Shown: positions 36,040 to 45,105 of the stretch, piece by piece
Layout: each line of letters starts with the position of its first letter
Numbering within the stretch: the first letter of the stretch is position 1
Assembly (NCBI RefSeq): GCF_003605405.2
Contig: NZ_QYTW02000017.1
Coordinates: 1-64,000, forward strand
Length of the DNA: 64,000 bases
Source: Siminovitchia terrae
Lineage (GTDB): Bacteria; Bacillota; Bacilli; Bacillales; Bacillaceae_C
Reading direction: 5' to 3'
The notes under the pieces: generated by a model
Seen by the model: only the letters and a program-made list of their open reading frames with translations
What the model was told of the DNA's origin: nothing
Databases searched by the model: none
Program-made: the position numbers and the translations under genes

Positions 36040-37629
36040 ATGAAGTTTTCTAGTTGGTTTTATAATTTAAAAATAAGGACCAAAATACTATCAGTCTTTA
36101 TTCTTGTTGCCATTCTTCAAATAGGTATTAATTTTTTTGGCTTGATCAATATGGGCAAGATGAATGACGGAATGGAAGAAATGTATAATGAGAGGCTTAA
36201 GCTTATTGAAATCATGTCGGATAACAAGGTTCTCCTTCAGGAAATCAGGGTTAAATGGCGCGACGTATATGTAGCGGATTCCAGCGCTGAACTGATGGAT
36301 TCTGTGAATAAAATCAGGTCACAAATACGAGAAAATATGGAGCTATACAGCAAAAATCCATCTTTAACAGATGAACAGAAAAATCTAGTGGAAGATTTTG
36401 ATCCTACATTCCAAGCGTTCAACAGTGCATACGATGAATCCATTACAGCGATAATTGACAAAAAGTCAGACTATAAAAGCTATATTGGCGGAGATTTGCT
36501 GAATCAGCAAAATAAATTGCTTGGAATCGTCAATCAATTGACAGAGATCGATTCTGCCAAAGCCCAAGAAACATATAAAGGGGCTGAAGATACATATGAT
36601 TCGACCAAACTTCTAGCTAGCTTAATTATCATCATTGTATTGGCGATCAGTGTAGGAATGGGGCTATTGATTTCGAATGCAATCGCTCGTCCGCTGAACC
36701 AAGTAGTTGGACTCGTTGAAAAGGTGGCAGACGGAGACCTAACTGAAACGACAGATATCCAAACAAAGAATGAGATCGGAATACTAGCTCGGTCTGTCAA
36801 TACGATGGTGCTAAATTCGAGGGCCACGGTGCAAAGTATTCTGAGGGCATCGGAAAATTTATCGGCGTCCTCTGAACAGGTGTCGGCCAGTATCGAGGAA
36901 ATTGCCAGTGCGAGCACTAATCAAGCGAATGCCGCCCAGACAATGAACGAGTTGTTCAGGGAATTGTCTGAAGCAATCAATGCCGTTGCTGATAATACTG
37001 AGCATGCTGCGGAGCTGGCGAACAAGACGGTTCAAATTGCACAGGCAGGGGAACAGGTAGTGCTTTCTTCAGTGGAGGGCGCCAACGCAGTCGATGAACA
37101 GATATCTAGTCTGGAGCTGGAGTCAAACAGAATTGGAGAAATTATAGGGGTCATTGATGACATTGCAGACCAGACGAATCTACTGGCCTTGAATGCAGCG
37201 ATCGAAGCGGCCCGTGCAGGAGATCAGGGCAGAGGTTTTGCTGTAGTTGCAGAGGAAGTTCGCAAGCTTGCGGAAAGAAGCAGTGAGGCAACGAAACAAA
37301 TCACTGTGATTATTAAAGAGATGCAACAAAATACAGCGCTAAGCGTTAAATCTGTAAGGGAAGGAAGATCCTTCACTGAGCAGTCAGGCGTAGCATTTGA
37401 AAATATCATTCAAATGGTGAATGACACGGGCAATAAAGTAACAGAAATAGCGGGTGCGAGTGAGGAGCAGGCGGCCCAATCAGCAGAAGTACTAACATTT
37501 ATTGAAAGCATATCTGCAGCGACGGAAGAAGCGACTGCAAGCAGTGAAGAAACAGCTTCTGCAGCACAATCACTCAACGATTTGGCAGAGGAATTAAATG
37601 CATCTGTCTCCTTTTTTAAATTAAACTAA
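36040..37629 (+). CDS. methyl-accepting chemotaxis protein 5
   Basis: 529 residues, 4HB sensor type. The sensor is closer to receptors 1 and 6 ([40 protein letters not shown]), which have FNLKT starts and an FFGL/GYFG segment after the first helix. ATG 36040 follows TTGAGGAAG; the TTG at 36022 would use that site as coding. The signalling tip is identical to its neighbours. It shares a transcript with cheW1, so it may be the receptor that this CheW serves. Confidence 0.92.
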   Translation: MKFSSWFYNLKIRTKILSVFILVAILQIGINFFGLINMGKMNDGMEEMYNERLKLIEIMSDNKVLLQEIRVKWRDVYVADSSAELMDSVNKIRSQIRENMELYSKNPSLTDEQKNLVEDFDPTFQAFNSAYDESITAIIDKKSDYKSYIGGDLLNQQNKLLGIVNQLTEIDSAKAQETYKGAEDTYDSTKLLASLIIIIVLAISVGMGLLISNAIARPLNQVVGLVEKVADGDLTETTDIQTKNEIGILARSVNTMVLNSRATVQSILRASENLSASSEQVSASIEEIASASTNQANAAQTMNELFRELSEAINAVADNTEHAAELANKTVQIAQAGEQVVLSSVEGANAVDEQISSLELESNRIGEIIGVIDDIADQTNLLALNAAIEAARAGDQGRGFAVVAEEVRKLAERSSEATKQITVIIKEMQQNTALSVKSVREGRSFTEQSGVAFENIIQMVNDTGNKVTEIAGASEEQAAQSAEVLTFIESISAATEEATASSEETASAAQSLNDLAEELNASVSFFKLN

Positions 37630-37716
37630 ATGTATAAAAAACGACTCGGCATCCAAAGTGCTAGGCCTTCTAACATCACACTGTGGTGCAGTTTGAATAA
37701 TGGATTATCTACATTA

Positions 37717-37911
37717 TTTAACTTCATTCAGCAGAAGTCTCCCACTTTTGTAAGTGGTGAGATGAATGCATATTGGTATTCCATTTAGTGGGGGTTCAAA
37801 CCCCGGCTGAATAAAGTTAAAGCCTCCGGCGGATGCCACAGATTTTCAGAGGAAATTTATCGAGCGGGGCTCGATAAAATCTGGGCGCAAATACGCCAAG
37901 GCGCATTTGAT
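37717..37911 (+). repeat. 195-bp dispersed structured repeat, copy 7
   Basis: Full-length copy with GCGGGGCTCGAT in the stem loop. With copy 8 at 43178 it brackets cheW2-cheA-cheY-cheR-cheB in direct orientation. Confidence 0.92.
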
Positions 37912-37921
37912 AATACTTGAG

Positions 37922-37951
37922 TTCACCCCCAATGGATTAATTGGGGGTGAA
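37922..37951 (+). other. perfect hairpin in the cheW2 leader
   Basis: TTCACCCCCAAT, six bases and ATTGGGGGTGAA, twelve perfect pairs. It begins ten bases after repeat copy 7. No T-run follows, so it is not an ordinary terminator; it may stabilise the mRNA 5' end or act as an operator. Confidence 0.5.
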
Positions 37952-37989
37952 GTATAAATGAAGAAAAATATAAAAAACAGGTGATCAAT

Positions 37990-38415
37990 ATGGGGAAAGC
38001 AAGGCAGGAACAATATGTTGCCATCGGTATTGGAACTGAGAAATACGCAATTAGGATACATGATATTGAAGAAATTATACGAATGCAGGAAGTTACAAAA
38101 ATACCAAATGTCCAAGCTCATATTAAAGGGGTTATTAACCTGAGGGGAAGGATCATCCCAATCGTCAGCCTTCGCCATCGCTTTGGGCTGATTGAAGAGG
38201 AATATACAAAAGACACTCGGATTGTGGTTGTAAAATATGCAGATGAGATGATCGGTATTGTTGTGGACAGTGTAAGTCAGGTGACTACGTTTAGCGAAAT
38301 TCAGCCTCCACCAGAAACGTTCGGAGATGTAAAAGGTTCGTTCTTCTCCGGTATCGGGCATGAGAATGAGGAACTGGTCAGCATACTAAATTTGGATAAA
38401 GTTCTCCAACAATAG
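37990..38415 (+). CDS. cheW: CheW coupling protein 2
   Basis: 141 residues with the CheW motifs QEQYVAIGIGTEKYAIRIHD, IKGVINLRGRIIPIVSL and DTRIVVVKYADEMIGIVV. The INLRG segment is canonical for CheA/receptor contact. ATG 37990 follows CAGGTGAT; a GTG at 37981 is possible. It opens the cheW-cheA-cheY-cheR-cheB run and ends 14 bases before cheA. Two CheW proteins with different contact segments suggest two receptor-kinase assemblies or graded coupling. Confidence 0.9.
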   Translation: MGKARQEQYVAIGIGTEKYAIRIHDIEEIIRMQEVTKIPNVQAHIKGVINLRGRIIPIVSLRHRFGLIEEEYTKDTRIVVVKYADEMIGIVVDSVSQVTTFSEIQPPPETFGDVKGSFFSGIGHENEELVSILNLDKVLQQ

Positions 38416-38429
38416 GCGGTGAAACGGAA

Positions 38430-40523
38430 ATGGATACATTTGATTTAAGCGAGTTTTTAGGAGTTTTCATAGATGAAGTCGATGAGCAGTTGGATATTAT
38501 TGACCAGGAGATTCTTGTGCTGGAACAAGAGGGGGAATCCCCTGAAGTCATACAAAGGCTTTTTCGAGCTGCACATACATTAAAAGGTTCGTCGGCGACA
38601 ATGGGTTTTGAGGATATGACAAAGCTGACTCACGAAATGGAGCATTTGCTTGATCATGTCCGCAATGGTAGATTGTCAGTCACTCATGATTTGATCAACC
38701 TTTTATTCAAGTGCCTGGATGAATTGAAGCAACTAAAGGAAGAAATTGTTTCGGGTCAAGATCCAAGAACGGACATAACACCGCTTATTGAAGAAGTGGA
38801 GAATTTTTCCATCCAAAAACAACCGGAGCAAGAAGAGGAAAAAGCTTCTGGTGAAGCATATTCATTAGAAATTCAAGGACACATTGATTCATATAGGGGA
38901 CAGGGGCTGAACATTTATAAACTGTCTATCCAGATTTCCGCAGAATGTGAAATGAAATCAGTACGGGCTTTTTTAATTAAAAACCAACTGGAATCAAGCG
39001 GGGCAGACATAATTCAAACATCACCAGATTTTGAAAATCCCGATAATCAGGAAACGGATTATGAAGAAGTACAATTTCTCATTGCGACGCAACAGAGCCA
39101 GTCGGAAATTTCTGACCTTGTAAAAATGATGACGGATGTCGATGAGGTAGCAGTAGAGGATTTAGGGCAGCAAGCTGCGGAAAAAGAAACAGCTGTTGCT
39201 GCTGAAGTAGAAACTGTGGAAAAAGCCCAAGAGCCTGCTGAAGAGGATAAAAAGGCGAAGGGAAAAGAAGTACATTCCTCACCTAAGGCTGAACCACAAA
39301 AGCCTAAAGAGAAAAAGCCTGCTAAAGGACGGCAGGCGTCTCAAACGATCCGGGTGGATGTGGAACGTTTGGAGCATCTCATGAATTTGGTAGGGGAACT
39401 TGTTATTGATCAAACAAGAATCAGTCAGGTAAGCGGATTGCTACATAATCGCTACACGGAAGATGATACTGTTGATGATCTCGTTCAGGTTTCCGATCAT
39501 GTTGCCCGTGTGATCGGAGAGCTTCAGGAAAGTGTTATGAAAGTACGGATGCTGCCAATTGGGCAGTTGTTCAGCAGGTTCCCGAGAATGGTTCGCGATT
39601 TAGCACAAACTCTGGATAAGGACATTGATCTTGTCATTGAAGGTCAAGAAACGGAATTGGACAGAACAGTCATTGAAAAAATTGGAGATCCTTTGATTCA
39701 CTTGATTCGGAATGCTGTTGACCACGGCCTGGAATCAAAAGAGGACAGGGCAAAGACTAATAAGCCTCCAAAAGGTGTTTTGCGTATTACTGCTAGTCAT
39801 GAAGAGAATCAGGTAGTCATCACGGTGGGAGATGACGGCGCAGGAATAGATCCTGAAAAAATGAAAAAATCGGCGATGAAAAAAGGCGTCATTACTGCCG
39901 AGGAAGCTGAGAAGCTGACCGATGATGAAGCAGCCTACCTCATTTTCCGTCCAGGTTTCTCCACAGCTAAAGAAGTGAGCGATGTCTCTGGACGGGGAGT
40001 TGGGATGGATATCGTCCGTAGCCATATTGAAAGCTTGAATGGAATCATTGAACTGGATACAAAACTGGGTCAAGGTACTTCTTTTAAAATCAAGCTGCCA
40101 TTGACATTGGCTATCATTACAGGGTTGATTATTAGATTGGCAGACAGGACCTTTATTTTGCCAATGAGCAATGTCGTTGAAATTGTTCGGATTCATCCAG
40201 ATACGATTCAGACAATCAAAGGCAAATCGATTGTGGTTGTCCGAGAACAAGTGTTACCTGTTGTCTGGCTTCACGATTTGCTCCAAATTCCACGGGGAGC
40301 TTCGGAAAATAGGCAGCTTCCGGTTGTAATTGTAGGTGTAGGTGAGAAAAAGATTGCTTTGATAGTTGATGAACTCCAAGGCAATCAGGAGATTGTTGTT
40401 AAGTCTTTGGGGAAATATGTTGGAAAAATCAACGGAATCTCCGGGGCTACAATTTTAGGGGACGGCCGGGTGGAACTGATACTGGAAGTGGCCGGTATTA
40501 ACAGAATGATTAATAACGTATAA
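38430..40523 (+). CDS. cheA: CheA chemotaxis histidine kinase
   Basis: 697 residues with all five domains. P1 has phospho-acceptor His49 in AAHTLKGSSATMGF. P2-like segments lie at about 150-235. A charged Ala/Glu/Lys/Pro linker leads to the P3 dimerisation helices (VERLEHLMNLVGELVIDQTR). The P4 ATPase has an N-box HLIRNAVDHG and G-boxes GDDGAGID and GRGVGMD. The P5 CheW-like regulatory domain reaches the C-terminus. It phosphorylates CheY and CheB. The start follows a GGCGGTGAAACGG region. It lies between cheW2 and cheY. Confidence 0.95.
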   Translation: MDTFDLSEFLGVFIDEVDEQLDIIDQEILVLEQEGESPEVIQRLFRAAHTLKGSSATMGFEDMTKLTHEMEHLLDHVRNGRLSVTHDLINLLFKCLDELKQLKEEIVSGQDPRTDITPLIEEVENFSIQKQPEQEEEKASGEAYSLEIQGHIDSYRGQGLNIYKLSIQISAECEMKSVRAFLIKNQLESSGADIIQTSPDFENPDNQETDYEEVQFLIATQQSQSEISDLVKMMTDVDEVAVEDLGQQAAEKETAVAAEVETVEKAQEPAEEDKKAKGKEVHSSPKAEPQKPKEKKPAKGRQASQTIRVDVERLEHLMNLVGELVIDQTRISQVSGLLHNRYTEDDTVDDLVQVSDHVARVIGELQESVMKVRMLPIGQLFSRFPRMVRDLAQTLDKDIDLVIEGQETELDRTVIEKIGDPLIHLIRNAVDHGLESKEDRAKTNKPPKGVLRITASHEENQVVITVGDDGAGIDPEKMKKSAMKKGVITAEEAEKLTDDEAAYLIFRPGFSTAKEVSDVSGRGVGMDIVRSHIESLNGIIELDTKLGQGTSFKIKLPLTLAIITGLIIRLADRTFILPMSNVVEIVRIHPDTIQTIKGKSIVVVREQVLPVVWLHDLLQIPRGASENRQLPVVIVGVGEKKIALIVDELQGNQEIVVKSLGKYVGKINGISGATILGDGRVELILEVAGINRMINNV

Positions 40524-40548
40524 ATCTATGGACTGGAAGTGAGATTAT

Positions 40549-40908
40549 ATGAAAATTTTAATAGTAGATGATGCAGCATTTATGAGAATGACTTTACGGA
40601 AGATGTTGGAAGAGTTTGGCCATGAGGTAATAGGAGAGGCTGTTGACGGGAATGATGCGGTAGAAAAATATAAAGAGCTGAAACCGGATTTGGTTACAAT
40701 GGATATCACCATGCCGAATAAAGACGGAATTACGGCTACGAAAGAAATCAAGCAATATGACCCAAATGCAAAAGTTCTTATCTCTTCCGCTATGGGGCAG
40801 GAATCGATGGTAAAAGAAGCAATCATCGCAGGGGCCGTCGATTTCATTGTCAAGCCGATCAATCCACAAAGGATGATGAACGCGGTAGCCAAGGTAGGAA
40901 AGAACTGA
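40549..40908 (+). CDS. cheY: CheY response regulator
   Basis: 119 residues, a lone receiver domain: VDDAAFMRMTLRKML, phospho-acceptor Asp52 in VTMDITMPNKDG, the Thr/Ser switch in VLISSAMGQ and the lysine in FIVKPINP. It would bind the flagellar switch when phosphorylated. It follows cheA by 25 bases with GGAAGTGAG as ribosome site. Confidence 0.93.
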   Translation: MKILIVDDAAFMRMTLRKMLEEFGHEVIGEAVDGNDAVEKYKELKPDLVTMDITMPNKDGITATKEIKQYDPNAKVLISSAMGQESMVKEAIIAGAVDFIVKPINPQRMMNAVAKVGKN

Positions 40909-41195
40909 ATTGACGGAAGGTTGAGCTTTAGTAGTCAGATCATGTTCAGGATGCCAGTAAATACTGGTATGAAAAACACCTCTGCCACGATGAAGCAACT
41001 CTATGAAATCAAATGCATTACTGGACTAACCATTGGCTAATACAAGAGCCATTCTCTAGATTTTTTTTGATTATCATGCTTCCTGCTTTTCTCGCAGGGA
41101 ATCTGTTGAAGTAAAGGAGCTGTTATCCTCAGCATTAACGATAGGTGGCATGGATACAGCAGAAGTTTGAAAAGTAAAGAGCTGAAGGTGAAGTA
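40909..41195. other. 287-base gap between cheY and cheR, no recognised gene
   Basis: A 43-codon piece reads SSQIMFRMPVNTGMKNTSAT without a start or family likeness. A gap this size is unusual inside an otherwise tight che run and may mark a lost gene. No terminator is obvious. Confidence 0.4.
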
Positions 41196-41987
41196 ATGCT
41201 TGAAGTATTGGACCAAAACCAAGATTACGATTTGTTTATCCAGAGAATCAAGAGACAGACAAACATAGACTTGCATTCTTACAAAGAAGACCAGATGAAG
41301 AGAAGATTGACAGCCTTAAAAAGTAGAAAAGGTTTTCGGACGTTTGATGAATTCTATAAAGCTATGATGCAGGATGAGATGCTTTATGAAGAATTTTTAG
41401 ATCATATGACGATCAATGTCACAGAATTTTTTCGCAATCCTTCCCGGTGGGATGTTTTGGAAAAGAAAATTATACCTGAACTCCTGAAGGAAAAGAAAAG
41501 GATTAAATGCTGGAGTGCCGCCTGTTCTACGGGGGAAGAACCATACAGTCTGGCCATGCTGCTTTCTTCATTCCTTGACTGGAAAGATATACGGATATTG
41601 GCGACAGACATCAATCAAAAGATCATTGATCAAGCGAAATCCGGCACTTTTAACACAGGGACGCTGAAAAATCTCTCCCCTTATTACCGGGATCAATTTT
41701 TTATCAATCAAGGAAGGCAGCATGTGATTTCAGAAAAGGTAAGAAAAAGCGTCCATTTTAGACGGCAGGATCTCTTGTCTGATCCTTTTGAACAAGGGTT
41801 TGATTTAATCATCTGCCGCAATGTCCTAATTTATTTTACCGACGAGGCGAAAGATCTTCTGTTTCAGAAATTCAGCCGCGCATTGAATAAAGGCGGATAT
41901 CTTTTCGTCGGCGGATCCGAGCAGATTTTTCAGCCACAAAAGTACCAGTTGAAAGAAGCGGACACGTTTTTTTACAAAAAGATGTAG
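41196..41987 (+). CDS. cheR: CheR chemoreceptor methyltransferase
   Basis: 263 residues. The N-terminal helical domain carries KEDQMKRRLTALKSRKGF, the basic helix that contacts receptor methylation helices. The S-adenosylmethionine domain has NVTEFFRNPSRW, WSAACSTGEEPYSLAM and LIICRNVLIYFT. The beta-subdomain used for pentapeptide tethering is short, which fits receptors that lack the pentapeptide. GAAGGTGAAG precedes ATG 41196, and cheB follows 11 bases after the stop. Confidence 0.94.
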   Translation: MLEVLDQNQDYDLFIQRIKRQTNIDLHSYKEDQMKRRLTALKSRKGFRTFDEFYKAMMQDEMLYEEFLDHMTINVTEFFRNPSRWDVLEKKIIPELLKEKKRIKCWSAACSTGEEPYSLAMLLSSFLDWKDIRILATDINQKIIDQAKSGTFNTGTLKNLSPYYRDQFFINQGRQHVISEKVRKSVHFRRQDLLSDPFEQGFDLIICRNVLIYFTDEAKDLLFQKFSRALNKGGYLFVGGSEQIFQPQKYQLKEADTFFYKKM

Positions 41988-41998
41988 GTGAGATTGTT

Positions 41999-43075
41999 AT
42001 GGGAAAAATTAAGGTCCTTATCGTAGATGATTCCATTTTTATGCGGAAGCTTATTTCTGATTTCGTATCAAAGGATGATCGTTTAGAAGTAGCTGGGACT
42101 GCAAAGAATGGCTTGGAGGCTATCGAGCTGACAGAAAAGTTGAAGCCGGATGTCATCACGATGGATGTGGAAATGCCTGAAATGGATGGGTTGACGGCGT
42201 TAAAGCATATTATGCAAAGATTCCCGACTCCTGTTCTCATGGTCAGTTCTTTGACCGAAAAAGGGGCTTATGAGACGATTAAGGCTTTGCAGCTTGGTGC
42301 AGTGGATTTTATTCAAAAACCATCCGGATCTGTCTCTCTGGATTTGTTCCGAGTAAGGGAAGAACTGATTCTCAAAATCAAGGCAGTTGCAAAAGCGCGG
42401 CTGGCGAAGATTGAAGCTCCAGTTCGCAGAGAATCAGTACAGCTTAAAACAAAGCCAGTCATTCAAAAAATAGAAAAGCCACAGAGGGTTATGACCGGTT
42501 TTAAACAGCTGTTTGCTGTTGGGACATCAACAGGAGGGCCGAAAGCACTCGAAACTGTCATCACAGGTTTGCCTGCTGGTTTCAAAGATCCTCTTCTCGT
42601 CGTACAGCACATGCCTCCAAAATTTACGGAATACCTGGCTAAAAGACTTGATAGCATTTCAAATATGAATGTGGTCGAAGCGCAGAACAATCAGGTCATC
42701 AGCGGAGGAACTGTTTATATTGCTCCTGGTGATTATCACATGGGGGTACGCCAAAGAGGTAATGAATACAGAATTGTGTTAAATAAAGAAGCACATTGCA
42801 ACGGACATCGTCCTTCCGTTGATGTCTTATATGATTCTGTCAGCAAACTGACCGGATTAAAACGCCATTATATTATCATGACAGGTATGGGCGGAGATGG
42901 AGCTGCAGGAATGAAAAGAGCAAAAGATTCCGGAGCGGCTGTTACGACGGTTGCGGAATCCGAGGAGACGTGTATCGTGTACGGGATGCCAAAAACAGCA
43001 GTCAATCTTGGCTGCGTCGATCACATTCTGCCGCTAACTCGAATTTCTGCCAAAATGATCGAGTTATCTAAATAA
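41999..43075 (+). CDS. cheB: CheB receptor methylesterase/deamidase
   Basis: 358 residues. The receiver domain has Asp56 in VITMDVEMPEMDG; a linker covers about 125-160. The esterase domain carries the catalytic Ser in VGTSTGGPKALE, His in QHMPPKFTEYLAKRLD and Asp in MGGDGAAGM. It removes receptor methyl groups when phosphorylated by CheA. AGGTGAG lies at the cheR stop, so the two are coupled. With no CheD or CheC gene in the window, adaptation here would rest on CheR and CheB alone. Confidence 0.95.
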   Translation: MGKIKVLIVDDSIFMRKLISDFVSKDDRLEVAGTAKNGLEAIELTEKLKPDVITMDVEMPEMDGLTALKHIMQRFPTPVLMVSSLTEKGAYETIKALQLGAVDFIQKPSGSVSLDLFRVREELILKIKAVAKARLAKIEAPVRRESVQLKTKPVIQKIEKPQRVMTGFKQLFAVGTSTGGPKALETVITGLPAGFKDPLLVVQHMPPKFTEYLAKRLDSISNMNVVEAQNNQVISGGTVYIAPGDYHMGVRQRGNEYRIVLNKEAHCNGHRPSVDVLYDSVSKLTGLKRHYIIMTGMGGDGAAGMKRAKDSGAAVTTVAESEETCIVYGMPKTAVNLGCVDHILPLTRISAKMIELSK

Positions 43076-43093
43076 ATGTACATAACTGAATCT

Positions 43094-43125
43094 GCTCTCG
43101 GTACTAACCGGGAGCTTCTCTTTAT
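43094..43125 (+). terminator. terminator of the cheW2-cheB run
   Basis: GCTCTCGG and CCGGGAGC arms (one G-U) around a six-base loop, followed by TTCTCTTTAT. Confidence 0.65.
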
Positions 43126-43177
43126 CGGGAATTTTTTCACTTTTAATTTTGTTTTGAATTGTTTGGTGGATTGGAGT

Positions 43178-43372
43178 TTTAACTTCATTCAGCAGAAGTC
43201 TCCCACTTCTGTAAGTGGAGAGATGAATGCCTATTGGTATTCCATTCAGTGGGGGTTCAAACCCGGGCTGAATAAAGTTAAAGCCTCCGGCGGATGCCAC
43301 AGATTTTCAGAGGGAATTTATCGAGCGAAGCTCGATAAAATCTGGGCGCAAATACGCCAAGGCGCATTTGAT
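43178..43372 (+). repeat. 195-bp dispersed structured repeat, copy 8
   Basis: Full-length copy with ACCCGGGC instead of ACCCCGGC. It ends one base before the AAGGGGGAATG ribosome region of receptor gene 6, so it forms that gene's leader. Confidence 0.92.
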
Positions 43373-43387
43373 AAGGGGGAATGAAGA

Positions 43388-44980
43388 ATGAAGTTTTTCT
43401 TGAGATTTTTGAATTTAAAAACATCATTGAAGTTAATATTCGCTTTTATTTTCATTGCCTGCATCCAGATAGGCGGCGGTTTTTTTGCAGTCTATAACAT
43501 GGGGAAACTGAATGAGAACACAGAAAATATGTATGGTGAAAGCCTTCAGCCTATTCAATACTTGAATGAGACCAGATACCTTTTTCAAGAGTTAAAAGTG
43601 AACTGGCGCGATATTTTTATTAGTGCCTCCAATAAAGAAAGGGAGAAGCTCTTGGAAGATGTCAAAGAAGCCAGAGCCGAAATCGACCGGAATATTGAGT
43701 TGTACAGCAAAACATCACTGAATAAAGAACAGAAAGAATTGCTTAATAGATTTGAAACGGAATTGACCCAATATAACCGAGAGTATGACAGATCGATAGA
43801 AGTCATTATTAAAAATGACACCAAATACTTTAATCAAATGAACTTGAGCAAATTGCAAATCGAATTGGGGATTATTATCAATAAACTGATTGAAATCAAT
43901 ACTGTTGAAGCAGAAAATGAGAATATGGATTCTAAAAAAACCTATACAATGGTGAAAGCGATCACTCTATTTAACATTACGCTAACTTTTATACTTTGTA
44001 TCTTTTTCGGGTTTCTTATCTCACGGGTCATCTCTAAACCGCTTAATCGAGTCGTCCGTCTTGTTGAAAAAGTGGCCGATGGAGATTTGACGGAAACGAC
44101 GGACATCCAAACGAGGGACGAAATCGGAGTGCTGGCGCAGTCTGTTAACCGCATGGTAGTCAACTTAAGGGAGATGATTCAAAAGATATTGAATGCAGCT
44201 GAAAACCTGTCGGCATCCTCAGAGCAGGTGTCCGCAAGCACTGTTGAAATTGCCAGTGCCAGCGCCAATCAGGCGAATGCTGCGCAAACGATGAATGAGC
44301 TGTTCGCTGAATTGTCAGATACGATCCATTCTGTAGCAAAAAATACGGAACAGGCGGCTAAACTGGCGAATGAAACCATCAAAATTGCACAGGACGGAGA
44401 AAAAGTCGTGCTATCCTCTGTGGAGGGAGCTAATGTTGTCAGTGGTCAGATGGCCAATTTGGAACAGAATTCAAATAGGATTGGCGAAATTATCGAAGTC
44501 ATTGACGACATTGCAGATCAGACAAATCTATTGGCTTTGAATGCGGCCATTGAAGCAGCTCGTGCCGGGGAACAGGGAAAGGGTTTCGCTGTTGTGGCTG
44601 ATGAGGTCCGCAAACTTGCTGAAAGAAGCGGACAGGCAACCAAACAAATCACCTCCATCATCAAAGAGATGCAGGACAACACGGAGCTGAGTGTAACATC
44701 AGTACAAGAAGGACTTCTTTACACGCAAAAGTCTGGGGATGCCTTTGAACGAATAATTAAAATGGTAAAAGATACAGGACATAAAGTGACGGAAATAGCT
44801 GGTGCCAGTGAACAGCAGGCTGCTCAGTCGTCCGAGGTGTTGCATTTCATCGAAAACATATCTGCAGCAACAGAAGAAGCAACTGCAAGCAGTGAAGAAA
44901 CCGCTTCGACGGCCCATTCCTTGACTGAATTGGCAGAAGAATTGAATGTGTCAGTCGCCAATTTCAAGCTGACTGACTGA
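43388..44980 (+). CDS. methyl-accepting chemotaxis protein 6
   Basis: 530 residues. The sensor is related to those of receptors 1 and 5 ([37 protein letters not shown]) and ends in an ETAEN-like acidic stretch. It has HAMP and the usual signalling tip. Differences include [24 protein letters not shown] and a C-terminal KLTD. AAGGGGG lies eight bases before ATG 43388. The gene lies beyond the che core, separated by a terminator and repeat copy 8, so its promoter must be in or just before the repeat. Confidence 0.92.
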   Translation: MKFFLRFLNLKTSLKLIFAFIFIACIQIGGGFFAVYNMGKLNENTENMYGESLQPIQYLNETRYLFQELKVNWRDIFISASNKEREKLLEDVKEARAEIDRNIELYSKTSLNKEQKELLNRFETELTQYNREYDRSIEVIIKNDTKYFNQMNLSKLQIELGIIINKLIEINTVEAENENMDSKKTYTMVKAITLFNITLTFILCIFFGFLISRVISKPLNRVVRLVEKVADGDLTETTDIQTRDEIGVLAQSVNRMVVNLREMIQKILNAAENLSASSEQVSASTVEIASASANQANAAQTMNELFAELSDTIHSVAKNTEQAAKLANETIKIAQDGEKVVLSSVEGANVVSGQMANLEQNSNRIGEIIEVIDDIADQTNLLALNAAIEAARAGEQGKGFAVVADEVRKLAERSGQATKQITSIIKEMQDNTELSVTSVQEGLLYTQKSGDAFERIIKMVKDTGHKVTEIAGASEQQAAQSSEVLHFIENISAATEEATASSEETASTAHSLTELAEELNVSVANFKLTD

Positions 44981-45005
44981 TTTTCCTATCTATTTAGTGG
45001 GAATT

Positions 45006-45050
45006 GAAAGAAGGCTTGTTTGCAAAAAACAAGTCTTTCTCACTTTATTT
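45006..45050 (+). terminator. terminator after receptor 6
   Basis: GAAAGAAGGCTTGTT pairs with AACAAGTCTTTC, followed by TCACTTTATTTT. Confidence 0.7.
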
Positions 45051-45105
45051 TGATAAAATAGATATGATTGTAAAACTCAAATATAAGACGAAAGAGTTGA
45101 AGTGA

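Noticed and set aside
37846-38361. 171-codon minus-strand frame opposite cheW2
   Set aside because: It runs through repeat copy 7 and antisense to a conserved CheW, with no start signal.
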